The position numbers were made by a program, and so were the translations under genes. A DNA stretch of 36,974 nt from Clostridiales bacterium (GTDB taxonomy: Bacteria; Bacillota; Limnochordia; Darwinibacteriales; B1SED10-159), in assembly GCA_003551965.1 (NCBI GenBank), contig PUOC01000296.1:1-36974 (forward strand), written 5' to 3'. The stretch's first letter is position 1. The number at the start of each line of letters is the position of its first letter. Below the pieces are notes generated by a model. That model did no database searches. It was not told the origin of the DNA and was given only the letters and a program-made list of their open reading frames with translations. Positions 17,501 to 26,764 of this stretch are shown here, piece by piece.

Positions 17501-18694
17501 ATGCAAACTAGCAAGCCATTGACAGACAAAGTAACTTGGGTGGGCAAAGTGGACTGGGATTTGGTTAAGTTTCACGGCGAAGAGTTTTCGACCTTGAAAG
17601 GGTCTTCGTATAACTCCTACCTTATCCGAGACGAAAAGACCGCTCTTATCGACACAGTATGGCTCCCTTACGACAAGGAGTTCGTGAGCAACCTCAAACA
17701 GGAAATCGCGCTGTCGGAAATCGACTACATTGTTATCAATCATGGCGAAGTCGATCACAGCGGTGCTCTGCCGGAACTACTGCGGGAAATACCGGATACC
17801 CCGATCTACTGCACGAAGAACGGGGTCCGTTCATTGAAAGGGCATTATCACGAGGACTGGAATTTCGTGCCAGTACAGACCGGTGACACCCTGGAACTAG
17901 GCGAGACCACTTTGACGTTCGTGGAGGCGCCGATGCTGCATTGGCCGGACACCATGTTTACGTATATGGATAGTGAAAAAATTCTTTTCAGCAATGACGC
18001 TTTTGGGCAGCACTACGCCACAGAATCGCTGTACAATGACCGCGTCGATCAATGTGAGCTCTATGAGGAAGCGCTCAAATATTACGCCAATATCCTGACG
18101 CCCTTCAGCGCCATGGTGAAGCGCAAAATCCGTGAAGTGTTGGATCTGAACCTGCCGCTGGAGATGATCTGCACAAGCCATGGTGTGATTTGGAAAAACG
18201 ATCCCATGCAGATTGTCAACCAATACTTGGAATGGGCTGACAACTACCAGGAAAATCAGATCAGTATTGTCTATGACACCATGTGGAACGGCACGCGCCG
18301 CATGGCTGAAGCCATCGCCGCCGGCATACAAAAGGCTGACAGCAGCGTAACGGTGAAATTGTTCAATGCGGGCAAAGAAGATAAGAACGATATTGTTACT
18401 GCCCTCTTCAAGTCCAAGGCGGTGCTCATGGGTTCGTCCACCGTAAACAACCGTTATCTATCGGCCATCGGCGGTCTGCTGGAAATGGTCAAGGGTATGA
18501 AGTTCAAAGACAAAAAAGCGGCAGCATTCGGCAGTTATGGGTGGAGCGGAGAGGCCGTGAAGCTCCTCAGTGAAGACCTGACGCAAAGCGGTTTTACCCT
18601 GGTCAATGACGGGCTGAAGACAATGTGGGCTCCCGACGAAGACGCCCTTGATGCCTGTGCCGCCTATGGCCAGCGCTTTGTGGAAAGCCTCTAG
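17501..18694 (+). CDS. FprA-type flavodiiron protein (A-type flavoprotein)
   Basis: NSYLIRDEKTALIDTVW, NHGEVDHSGALPEL diiron motif, C-terminal flavodoxin domain IVYDTMWNGTRRMAEAIAAGI; GTG 17495 also possible start. Confidence 0.95.
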   Translation: MQTSKPLTDKVTWVGKVDWDLVKFHGEEFSTLKGSSYNSYLIRDEKTALIDTVWLPYDKEFVSNLKQEIALSEIDYIVINHGEVDHSGALPELLREIPDTPIYCTKNGVRSLKGHYHEDWNFVPVQTGDTLELGETTLTFVEAPMLHWPDTMFTYMDSEKILFSNDAFGQHYATESLYNDRVDQCELYEEALKYYANILTPFSAMVKRKIREVLDLNLPLEMICTSHGVIWKNDPMQIVNQYLEWADNYQENQISIVYDTMWNGTRRMAEAIAAGIQKADSSVTVKLFNAGKEDKNDIVTALFKSKAVLMGSSTVNNRYLSAIGGLLEMVKGMKFKDKKAAAFGSYGWSGEAVKLLSEDLTQSGFTLVNDGLKTMWAPDEDALDACAAYGQRFVESL

Positions 18695-18715
18695 GTTGGG
18701 ATTTTTGGCACGGCG

Positions 18716-18748
18716 AAAGACCCGGTATCATTTGCAGACCGGGTCTTT
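18716..18748. terminator. Bidirectional terminator between fprA-like and degV-like genes
   Basis: AAAGACCCGGT...ACCGGGTCTTT 11-bp perfect inverted repeat. Confidence 0.8.
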
Positions 18749-18799
18749 GCAGCGGAAGGTGGCCGCTGGCCTTTAGGCATGGCATGTCGGGCTTATTTT

Positions 18800-19678
18800 T
18801 CACGGGGCGGTCTGGGAAGAATGGCTTTTGTTGACGAAAAAGGCGGCAACGCCTCCCAAGCCAATATGACATCCTAGAACACTTCCGACGGTGTTCACCA
18901 GGAAGTTCGTATATCCCAGTTTGGAGCGGAGCTTCTCCTTAAGGGTCTTGGCTGCCTCCGGGTCTTGGGCGTGGGAAATGGCAATGAGCTGGTCGCTGCT
19001 GCCCATGGCTCTTTTTTGGACCAACTGTACGATGCGATCGATGGCCTTTTTCTTGCCGCGCACCTTTTGAATGGGAACGAGGCTTCCGTCTCGAACGTGG
19101 AGGATGGGTTTGACATTGAGTATACTGCCTAGGAACGCGCTGGCGTAGTGCAGCCGCCCTCCGCGGTAGAGATAGTTGAGATCGTCGACGGTGAAGATGT
19201 GTTCGACGTTGTTCTGGGAGCGCTTTTCTACGTGTTTTACAATGGTGCTTTTTGAGTGCCCCTGCTCGGCCATGGCTGCTGCTTCATAGACGATCAATCC
19301 CTGACCCAGCGAACCGCTGTTGCTGTTGCAGACGCTGATATCAAAGTCGGGAAACTGGGAGCATACTTCTTCGGCAATCAGGCGTGCTGTGTCGCAGGTG
19401 CCGGACATTTTGGCTGAGAAGGCCACGTAAATGCAGCGGATACCTTCTTCGGCGTACTCCGTAAATGCATCCATGAAACGCTGCATCATCACTTGTCCTG
19501 TTTTCGGCTGCTTGCCATCGCGGATGGCTTGGTACACGTCTTCCGCTTGAATCGACTCCCCGTCGGCGTGATCGCGCCCGTCTAAATGTACCATAAACGG
19601 CAGAACGCGGATCCTGAATTTGTCTACAATGTCTGGTGGCAGATCGCAGGCGGTGTCGGTAATAATCTGTACTGTCAT
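18800..19678 (-). CDS. DegV family protein (fatty acid-binding)
   Basis: MTVQIITDTACDLPPDIVDKFRIRVLPFMVHLDG, SQPKTGQV-like PKTGQVMMQRFMDAF, SAKMSGTCDTARLIAEE. Confidence 0.95.
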   Translation of the reverse strand: MTVQIITDTACDLPPDIVDKFRIRVLPFMVHLDGRDHADGESIQAEDVYQAIRDGKQPKTGQVMMQRFMDAFTEYAEEGIRCIYVAFSAKMSGTCDTARLIAEEVCSQFPDFDISVCNSNSGSLGQGLIVYEAAAMAEQGHSKSTIVKHVEKRSQNNVEHIFTVDDLNYLYRGGRLHYASAFLGSILNVKPILHVRDGSLVPIQKVRGKKKAIDRIVQLVQKRAMGSSDQLIAISHAQDPEAAKTLKEKLRSKLGYTNFLVNTVGSVLGCHIGLGGVAAFFVNKSHSSQTAP

Positions 19679-19884
19679 GGCGTTATCTCCTTTCCGAGGG
19701 TGTGCAGGCGTCGCACGGCGTTAGGTCGGTTCACAACTCCACTTCGTCGGACCGAACAAAAAACCTTCTTTGATCCATGGGATAGACGGGAGTACAGAAG
19801 GCAGTGGCAACTTTATGTCGAAACTCTATTATGTGCTGGCGAGCGCATACGCGAAGATTCCTCTCACGGCCGTTGGGAAGGGTG

Positions 19885-20760
19885 ATGGTATTGGTGGAAA
19901 GACCGGTTGATAACATTCGGCATCGGCTGCCGGCCACGGTTGGCTTTTTCGTGCTGCTGATCCTGCTGCCATTATCTGGGTGTTCGTTCGGCGGGGGATC
20001 TGAAACCGACCCCTATTCCCGTTTAGAAGGCGATCATCTGCACCTTGCGCAGGGGCAAAAAGAACTTTTCTGGTTTTCGGGCATTCATTCCAACGATCCC
20101 GAACACCCCATGTTCTCGGACTTAAAGGATGCCTTTGAGCGATTTGAGCCGCAGTATGTGCTTGTGGAAGGCGGTTTCCATCAAGATATCCCCGAATCGT
20201 CGGAAGCCAGTAAGAGACGGGGCGAGTCATCGTATACTGCGTACTTGGCCAGAGAGGCAGGCACATCGGTATCAACGACGGAGCCGCCTCTTACGTCCCA
20301 GTTCGACTATCTTTTGGATGACTACGAGCCCGAAGCAGTGCTGTCCATGTATCTTCTGCGGCAGACTGTACAGCTGCAGCGCGAGGCAGAACACCGGCCC
20401 GTCAATTATATCCCTTACATGTTAGGCTATGTGGAGCATTTAGTCGAAGGAGGATTTCCTCTCCAAGGGCAGAGATTGACGGAAGATTGGCTGCAGGAAT
20501 CTCTAGAGCCTCATCTAGGCAAGGAAGTTTCGGAGAGCAATTGGAAGATGCTCCCGGCCTGGGAACTGGTTTACCAGGAGGAAGGCCTGATCCATGAGAT
20601 CTATGAAAGGATTGTGGAATACAGGGATCAGTACTCCGCATCCCGGATCATGGATGCATTGGACCGGCACGATCGTGTATTCGTCATGAAGGGTGCCGAT
20701 CATATCCCTGGGCAGCGCCGCCGGCTCGAGGAGTACTTCGACACGTTGAACGATCAGTAG
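19885..20760 (+). CDS. Predicted lipoprotein, uncharacterised (possible TraB/ChaN-like haem-fold domain)
   Basis: N-terminal hydrophobic helix with lipobox LLPLSGCSFGGGSE; LFWFSGIHSNDPEHPMFSDLKDAFERFEPQYVLVEGG and terminal MKGADHIPGQRRRLEEYF; GGGAAGGG RBS before ATG 19885. Confidence 0.7.
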   Translation: MVLVERPVDNIRHRLPATVGFFVLLILLPLSGCSFGGGSETDPYSRLEGDHLHLAQGQKELFWFSGIHSNDPEHPMFSDLKDAFERFEPQYVLVEGGFHQDIPESSEASKRRGESSYTAYLAREAGTSVSTTEPPLTSQFDYLLDDYEPEAVLSMYLLRQTVQLQREAEHRPVNYIPYMLGYVEHLVEGGFPLQGQRLTEDWLQESLEPHLGKEVSESNWKMLPAWELVYQEEGLIHEIYERIVEYRDQYSASRIMDALDRHDRVFVMKGADHIPGQRRRLEEYFDTLNDQ

Positions 20761-20860
20761 TCCGCCCTGCGCTGCTCCGGGTACTGCGCATGAAGCTGCC
20801 CCCGGCGAGCAGGGGCAGATAGACGGTGTCAAAGCTGATATACCGCTAGTAAGGGGGGGG

Positions 20861-21778
20861 ATGGCAGCACAATCTGCTGCCGAAATCATGAAAGTATTCG
20901 ATGCACATATTCATTTTGGTCTTTGGGAGCGTGGTGCAGAACGAAAGGATGTGCGGGGGTGGATAGACAATTTGGCGGCGACGGCGGACGAGGCTGGTGT
21001 CGTCAAGATTGCCCTGCTGGGTTGGCCGGGGCCCGGCAACCAGTTGGTCGTTGAGGCGCTGGAACAGTATCCGGATCTGTTTCACGGCATGGCCATGCTG
21101 GACATGGATGAAGACAACCCCCGGGTTGTGCAAGAGTATTATCAGCAGGGATTTTCCGGCCTCAAGATGATAAATCCCCGCCGCAACTACGATGATCCTT
21201 CGTATTTTGGTTTCTACGAAAAGGCAGAAGCTTTGGGGATGCCTATTCTCTTCCACACAGGTATCATGGGCGGTCCAGTGGATTATCTGATGGGCGGCAC
21301 CGAAGATGCGTGGAAAGCCATTCCCCGCGGCGAAGAAGAAGAACAGTTGGTGCGCCGGTTAAAGGATCGGGCTGTGCTCCATGGCTACGGGCGCTCATCG
21401 GCGCGCATGCAGCCGATTTACCTGGACACCATTGGCATGTATTTTCCCAAGCTGCACATGATCGGAGCCCATCTGGGCTGGCCCGATTATATGACAGCCT
21501 GTGCCATTGCCCGCTGGCGGCCGCGCTTGTTCTTCGACATTTCCGGGGGCGATGTGGTGCAGAGACACATTGTCGAAGGGGGTTACATCAAAAAGGAAAT
21601 TTCCGTGGGCAAGCTGGTCTACGGTTCTGACTGTGACCTGCAGCGCCTAAAGAGCGATATCCAGGGTTGGAAAGAGGTCTTTGACCAGATGGGTTTGTCG
21701 GATGAAGAACAGCACCGGATCTTCTACGGAAATGCCGCCAAGATATTCGGGGTGGAAGATGGGGGAACCGGCTGTTGA
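20861..21778 (+). CDS. Amidohydrolase family (amidohydrolase_2) protein
   Basis: MKVFDAHIHFGLWERG, LGMPILFHTGIMGG, LHMIGAHLGWPDY, KLVYGSDC, RIFYGNAAKIFGV; actual start may be ATG 20888. Confidence 0.88.
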   Translation: MAAQSAAEIMKVFDAHIHFGLWERGAERKDVRGWIDNLAATADEAGVVKIALLGWPGPGNQLVVEALEQYPDLFHGMAMLDMDEDNPRVVQEYYQQGFSGLKMINPRRNYDDPSYFGFYEKAEALGMPILFHTGIMGGPVDYLMGGTEDAWKAIPRGEEEEQLVRRLKDRAVLHGYGRSSARMQPIYLDTIGMYFPKLHMIGAHLGWPDYMTACAIARWRPRLFFDISGGDVVQRHIVEGGYIKKEISVGKLVYGSDCDLQRLKSDIQGWKEVFDQMGLSDEEQHRIFYGNAAKIFGVEDGGTGC

Positions 21779-21807
21779 TGAGGACGCTTAAAGGAGTTAA
21801 GGGAAGA

Positions 21808-21838
21808 AGAGCCCCGCAGTATCATACTGCGGGGCTCT
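21808..21838. terminator. Bidirectional terminator between amidohydrolase and solute-binding protein genes
   Basis: AGAGCCCCGCAGTAT-c-ATACTGCGGGGCTCT perfect palindrome. Confidence 0.85.
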
Positions 21839-21869
21839 GCACTGTACCGGAAACAATTCGATGCCTATT

Positions 21870-23849
21870 CTATTCGGTCATATAATATTGGGCGGGCATG
21901 GTAATGGCCGGATAGGCCATGATCCACGGGTGAACGAAACCGCCTAATTCAAGGTCGTCACCATCCGGTACGTTGTGCATGTCGTCGCTGACAATCACCG
22001 GTACCGGGAAGTCTTTGATGGTACCGATAAAGAACGGCCCTTCTTCGATGTGAATGCGCATGATGTCAAAGGCATGCTCATCACGCTTTTCTTCATCGGG
22101 TTCGACCCGGGCTTGATCGTAGATCCGCTGCAGACGGCGGACTGGGTCGTCGTCGTCTGGCTGTTTTCTAGCCGGCGAACGGTCGCGCGGATCGAGATCA
22201 TCCTCATCATGGGCCGTCGATGCCTGCTCTTCCATATACCAAGCGCCGTAGAGCGGGGCCCAGCGGCTCAGATCCACGGGGACAACCCACTGGGGGAATA
22301 CCCAGAAGTTCGGCCCGTCACTGATACCGAACTGATACCAATCAAATTCGGCGGTGCTGACCATGACTTCCAAGGCAGCTCCATCAGTTGGGTTGAGAAC
22401 GACGTCAATGCCAATCTCTTCCCAGTCCGACGCGACCATTTCGATGGTGCGGATTATGCGATCGGTTTCTTCGGCATCGTAATCAATGCGGATCTGCAGT
22501 TCCTCGCCATCGGGCATCTGGCGCCAGCCGTCCTCGTTTTGATCCACAACCCCGATTTCGTCCAACAGTGCCTGGGCTTTTTCCGGGTCGTGTTCCACGT
22601 AGGCATCGCGCCATTGCTCATACAGTTCCTGTCCGGTGTCTGTTCGATGAAACTCAATGGTGTTGGGACTCAGGGTGCCCGTTGTCGGCGTTCCCATGCC
22701 AAAGAACAGCATGTCCTGGATCCGTTCCCGGTCCATGGCATGGGACATGGCTCGACGAAACTCCGGTGTACGGTAGAGCTCTCGCTTGTCTTCATCGGGA
22801 TGGTTCCAGTTGGGATAGAGGTTGACGCCGGTCCCGGAACCACTGTCCCATTCTTTCATGGTATAGCCGCCGCGCTCTTGGGCATCAATTAACATGCTGA
22901 AATCGGTCATTTCTGCGTAAGGGCGCAGGTTCATGTGGGCGTCGCCTTCCATCCAGCGCAGAAGGACCACTTCGCGGTCTTCCAAATATTCCACGACCAT
23001 GCTGTCAATATAGGGCAATTGGTTGCCCTCAGTATCTACGGCATAGAAATAGGGATTGCGCTGTAACTCTAGCCGTTCACCGGGAGCATGGTCCACCGGC
23101 ATCCATTCGGACAGCACCGGCATTCCCGGGTTGATGTGCCATTCTTGACGCTCATGAAGTTCTTCCATGTCGTCGTACTCATCGGTAAAGTCCGGATGGT
23201 ATTGGGTTAGATAGTGTTTGGGGGCAATCATTCTCTCTCCATGGCCGGCATTCGGCCACATGGCCAAGCGTTCCGGCAACAGAGGCGCCGGTGCTGCGTA
23301 TTCGATCTCGATGGTATAGTCGTCTACCGCTGTGACCTCAGCAGGCTCCCCTTCCACGGCAAAGATGTCCGGGACAGGGTCTTCGTGTTCTTCGTGGAGT
23401 ACCATTTCTTCCCACCAGAACATAAAGTCTGCCGTGGTCAGCGGCTCGCCGTCGGACCATCTGACACCTTCGCGAAGATGCAGCGTCCAGACGGTGGCCT
23501 CTTCGTTGCTTTCCCAATCAGCGACCCAGTTCGGTTCGATCCCCAAACCATCATCGACCCAGCGAACGGGCGAATGGCCATACATCTTCATGATGGTCCA
23601 GTCGAACGTGTCATCGAGCGTAAACCGATACCAAGTGCCGCCATATTCTCCCACTTCATGCACGGGCTCAACTACCAACGGTTCTTCTGGCAGGCGTTCC
23701 GCCACCGGCGGCAGTTCACCTTGGTCTACCAAATCACCGAGCATGGGTGCTTCACCGTAGTCGGCGTCTGCGGCTCCGGGCACTGTTAATATCAAAGCGA
23801 CAGCAGTAAAGGCATATAGCAGGATATGCGTCTTTCTGTTCATGTACAA
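21870..23849 (-). CDS. ABC transporter family-5 (peptide/oligosaccharide) solute-binding protein, copy A
   Basis: Signal peptide; VWTLHLREGVRWSDGEPLTTADFMFWWE, NPYFYAVDTEGNQLPYIDSMVVEY, ALLDEIGV; SBP_bac_5 pattern. Confidence 0.92.
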   Translation of the reverse strand: MYMNRKTHILLYAFTAVALILTVPGAADADYGEAPMLGDLVDQGELPPVAERLPEEPLVVEPVHEVGEYGGTWYRFTLDDTFDWTIMKMYGHSPVRWVDDGLGIEPNWVADWESNEEATVWTLHLREGVRWSDGEPLTTADFMFWWEEMVLHEEHEDPVPDIFAVEGEPAEVTAVDDYTIEIEYAAPAPLLPERLAMWPNAGHGERMIAPKHYLTQYHPDFTDEYDDMEELHERQEWHINPGMPVLSEWMPVDHAPGERLELQRNPYFYAVDTEGNQLPYIDSMVVEYLEDREVVLLRWMEGDAHMNLRPYAEMTDFSMLIDAQERGGYTMKEWDSGSGTGVNLYPNWNHPDEDKRELYRTPEFRRAMSHAMDRERIQDMLFFGMGTPTTGTLSPNTIEFHRTDTGQELYEQWRDAYVEHDPEKAQALLDEIGVVDQNEDGWRQMPDGEELQIRIDYDAEETDRIIRTIEMVASDWEEIGIDVVLNPTDGAALEVMVSTAEFDWYQFGISDGPNFWVFPQWVVPVDLSRWAPLYGAWYMEEQASTAHDEDDLDPRDRSPARKQPDDDDPVRRLQRIYDQARVEPDEEKRDEHAFDIMRIHIEEGPFFIGTIKDFPVPVIVSDDMHNVPDGDDLELGGFVHPWIMAYPAITMPAQYYMTE

Positions 23850-24249
23850 GCCCTCCCCGTTGATGTTTGCAGCAGCCGGCGGCTGCCGTGTGCGCTTACG
23901 TCAATAGGAGCCATAGATGTCGCAGTTCTGTGTCGAGAGCTGTTCCTTGCATCATGCCTGTGTTGTCAAGACGGTCTGTCCACAATCCCATATACCACCT
24001 CCCTATGCAGGCTTTCACGGTGTACAGCCAGCATGATGCCTGTACGCCGGGCGCAAAAAAACTCTACGATTGTAACGCGAGTGTATCAAACGGTTCCCTT
24101 TGCCATCAACCGGAGACACATTCAACTATCCGCTGCCTATGGGAGTCAGCTGTGTGTGGTTAGAATAGAGACTGCGTCTCGCAGAAATGCGCGGCGGTCG
24201 CGTTTCCATGGCAGCAGTTCGTTCTAGTGTCTGCTTTGGGTCACAAAAT

Positions 24250-24276
24250 AAGGGCTCTGCATAATGCAGAGCCCTT
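24250..24276. terminator. Terminator hairpin downstream of solute-binding protein copy B
   Basis: AAGGGCTCTGCAT-a-ATGCAGAGCCCTT. Confidence 0.75.
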
Positions 24277-24304
24277 GGCTAGAAAAGCGGAGCAGTGTTC
24301 TATT

Positions 24305-26269
24305 CTATTCCGAGATATAGTATTGGGCCGGCATGGTGATGGCGGGATAGGTCATGATCCAGGGATGGACAAAGCCGCCTAAGGCTAAATCCTCGCCCCT
24401 GGGAACATTGTGCATTCTGTTGCTGACAATGACCGGAACCGGGAAGTTCTTAATGGTCCCGATGAAAAACGGCCCGTCTTCGATGTGGATCCGCATAATG
24501 TCGAAGGCGTGTTCGTCCCGCTTTGCTTCATCGGGTTCCACCCGTGCCCGGTCGTAAATCCGCTGCAGGCGGCGGACTGGGTCATCTTCGTCGGGCTGTT
24601 CCCGGGGCGGCGTGCGATCCCGGGGATCCCGATCCAGTTGCTCGCCGGCGGTACTGGCCTGCTCTGCGGCGTACCAGGAGCCATACAGCGGTGCCCAGCG
24701 GCTGAGATCGATGGGTACGTACCACTGCGGGAATACCCAGAAGTTCGGGCCGTCACTGACGCCGAACTGGTACCAGTCAAATTCAGCGTTGGTGACCATG
24801 ACCTCTAACGCCGCCCCATCCATGGGATTGAGGTTCACGTTGATGCCAATGTCTTCCCAGTCCGCCGCGACCATTTCAATGGTCTGAATAATGCGAGTGG
24901 TTTCGTCGGCGTTGTAATCGATGCGAATGGTCAGTTCACTGCCGTCAGGCATCTGGCGCCAGCCGTCTCCGTTTTCGTCTACAACACCAATCTCGTCCAA
25001 CAAGGCCTCGGCGCCTTCCGGATCAAAGTCAACATAACCGTCACGCAGTTGTTCATACAGCTCGCGGCCAGTTTCCGTACGGTGGAACTCAATGGTATTG
25101 GGGCTTAAGGTACCGGTAGTCGGTTTGCCCGTTCCGAAGAACAGCATGTCCTGGATGCGCTGGCGGTTCATGGCCAAGGACATGGCCCGGCGAAATGCCG
25201 GCGTGCGGTACAATTCCTTCTTATCCTCGTCGGGGTGGTTCCAGTTAGGATAGAGGTTAACACCGGTTCCCGACCCGCTGTCCCATTGATATACTTCATA
25301 ATCGCCCTGTTCCTGGGCATCAATGAGGATGGCGAGGTCGGTCAGCTCTGCATACGGACGCAGGTTGAAGTCTGCGGCACCGTCCATCCAGCGCAGGATA
25401 ACGACTTCTCTGTCTTCGACGTACTCTATCACAACACGGTCAATATAGGGAAGCTGGTTGCCTTCGGTGTCAATGGCGTAGAAATACGGATTTCTTTCCA
25501 GCTCCAATCGCTCACCCACTTCGTGGGCGACCGGCATCCACTCGGCGAGAACAGGCATGCCTGGGTTTAGCTGCCACTCCTGCCGCTCGTGAAGCTCTTC
25601 CATGTCGTCGTAGTCGTCAGAATACCGCGGATGGTACTGGATGAGATAATGCTTCGGTGCAATCAGCCGTTCGGCGATTCCAGCATTGGGCCACATGGCC
25701 AGGCGCTCGATGAGAAGCGGGGCCGGGGCTGCATAACTGATTTCCAACGTAAAGTCGTCGATGGCCCGGACTTCCGCTGGTTCACCTTCCACGGCAAACA
25801 GATCAGGAACGGGGTCTTCATGCTCTTCATCGAGAACCATGTCTTCCCACCAAAACATGAAGTCTGCCGTGGTCAGGGGCTCGCCGTCGGACCACTTGAC
25901 GCCTTCACGCAGATACAGTGTCCAGACAGTGGCATCTTCGTTGCTTTCCCAATCAACGACCCAGTTCGGTTCGATTCCCAATCCATCATCAACCCAGCGA
26001 ACCGGCGAATGGCCGTAGACTTTCATGATGAAATGGGAAAAGCTTTCGGAAATCGTCAGGTTGTACCAGGTGCCGCCATATTCACCGATTTCCCGCAGCG
26101 GCTCCACAACCAACGGTTCCAAGGGAAGGCGTTCTTCAACCGGCGGCAGTTCGCCAAGTTCAACCAATTCCTGGAGCATGGGTGATTCGTTGAATGCGGA
26201 GAAGGCACCGCTTGCGCTGAGAAGCAGAACCAAGGCAGCAGCCAACAAACCGCTTCCTACTGACTTCAT
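24305..26269 (-). CDS. ABC transporter family-5 solute-binding protein, copy B (paralogue of copy A)
   Basis: MKSVGSGLLAAALVLLLSASGAFSAFNESPMLQELVELGELPPVEERLP...; near collinear with copy A; AGGAGG RBS; start trimmed from ORF start 26746 to ATG 26269 at signal peptide. Confidence 0.92.
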   Translation of the reverse strand: MKSVGSGLLAAALVLLLSASGAFSAFNESPMLQELVELGELPPVEERLPLEPLVVEPLREIGEYGGTWYNLTISESFSHFIMKVYGHSPVRWVDDGLGIEPNWVVDWESNEDATVWTLYLREGVKWSDGEPLTTADFMFWWEDMVLDEEHEDPVPDLFAVEGEPAEVRAIDDFTLEISYAAPAPLLIERLAMWPNAGIAERLIAPKHYLIQYHPRYSDDYDDMEELHERQEWQLNPGMPVLAEWMPVAHEVGERLELERNPYFYAIDTEGNQLPYIDRVVIEYVEDREVVILRWMDGAADFNLRPYAELTDLAILIDAQEQGDYEVYQWDSGSGTGVNLYPNWNHPDEDKKELYRTPAFRRAMSLAMNRQRIQDMLFFGTGKPTTGTLSPNTIEFHRTETGRELYEQLRDGYVDFDPEGAEALLDEIGVVDENGDGWRQMPDGSELTIRIDYNADETTRIIQTIEMVAADWEDIGINVNLNPMDGAALEVMVTNAEFDWYQFGVSDGPNFWVFPQWYVPIDLSRWAPLYGSWYAAEQASTAGEQLDRDPRDRTPPREQPDEDDPVRRLQRIYDRARVEPDEAKRDEHAFDIMRIHIEDGPFFIGTIKNFPVPVIVSNRMHNVPRGEDLALGGFVHPWIMTYPAITMPAQYYISE

Positions 26270-26377
26270 ACGACAAAACCTCCTATCTAAGATACGTAAG
26301 GCATTTCCCGAACTCTTTCCCTGTCTGCAGTCATGTCTTCTCTGCAAAAGCGGTTCTCTTGCCACCTCCCTTCCATG

Positions 26378-26451
26378 GAATGCGGTCCACGATGCCAAAG
26401 CGGTCAGCCTTGGGCAGTGGCGGGCAGCACGGCGGCAATGGGACCGCATTC
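26378..26451 (-). repeat. Inverted repeat / potential long stem-loop in 5' region of solute-binding protein copy B
   Basis: Arms GAATGCGGTCC (26378-26388) and GGACCGCATTC (26441-26451), 11 bp perfect, enclosing secondary pairing. Confidence 0.6.
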
Positions 26452-26688
26452 GGTGCTCATAAACCGGCATGCCGTACGCCGCGAAACCTAAGCGTGGGTG
26501 GTCCTCTTGATGAGACACAGCAGGTCTTTCCAAAAATATTCCTTCAATTCGTTGATTTCCACGCTTGGCTATGAAATCCTGCCGATTAATGATAATAAAA
26601 AATGTAGTCTGCAGGCAGGGCTCAATAAGATAGAAAAGTTGGACATTACTCGCTGCGGGTAATCCTATTGTGGGGAGTCTAAAAGGCC

Positions 26689-26716
26689 GAGAACCAGGTG
26701 AGTACACCTGGTTCTC
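26689..26716. terminator. Terminator hairpin downstream of S66 peptidase gene
   Basis: GAGAACCAGGTG-agta-CACCTGGTTCTC. Confidence 0.8.
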
Positions 26717-26764
26717 CGCTGCCTGATGCATGAAATGCCGACGCAAGCGTACGCAACAAATCTG

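Noticed and set aside
21975-22892. 305-aa plus-strand ORF antisense to solute-binding protein A (and 25589-26185 antisense to copy B)
   Set aside because: Shadow ORFs in GC-rich coding DNA opposite well-supported genes; no family signature.
26270-26746. Upstream extension of the copy B solute-binding protein ORF
   Set aside because: Signal peptide and SD place the start at 26269; the extension overlaps a structured non-coding leader.
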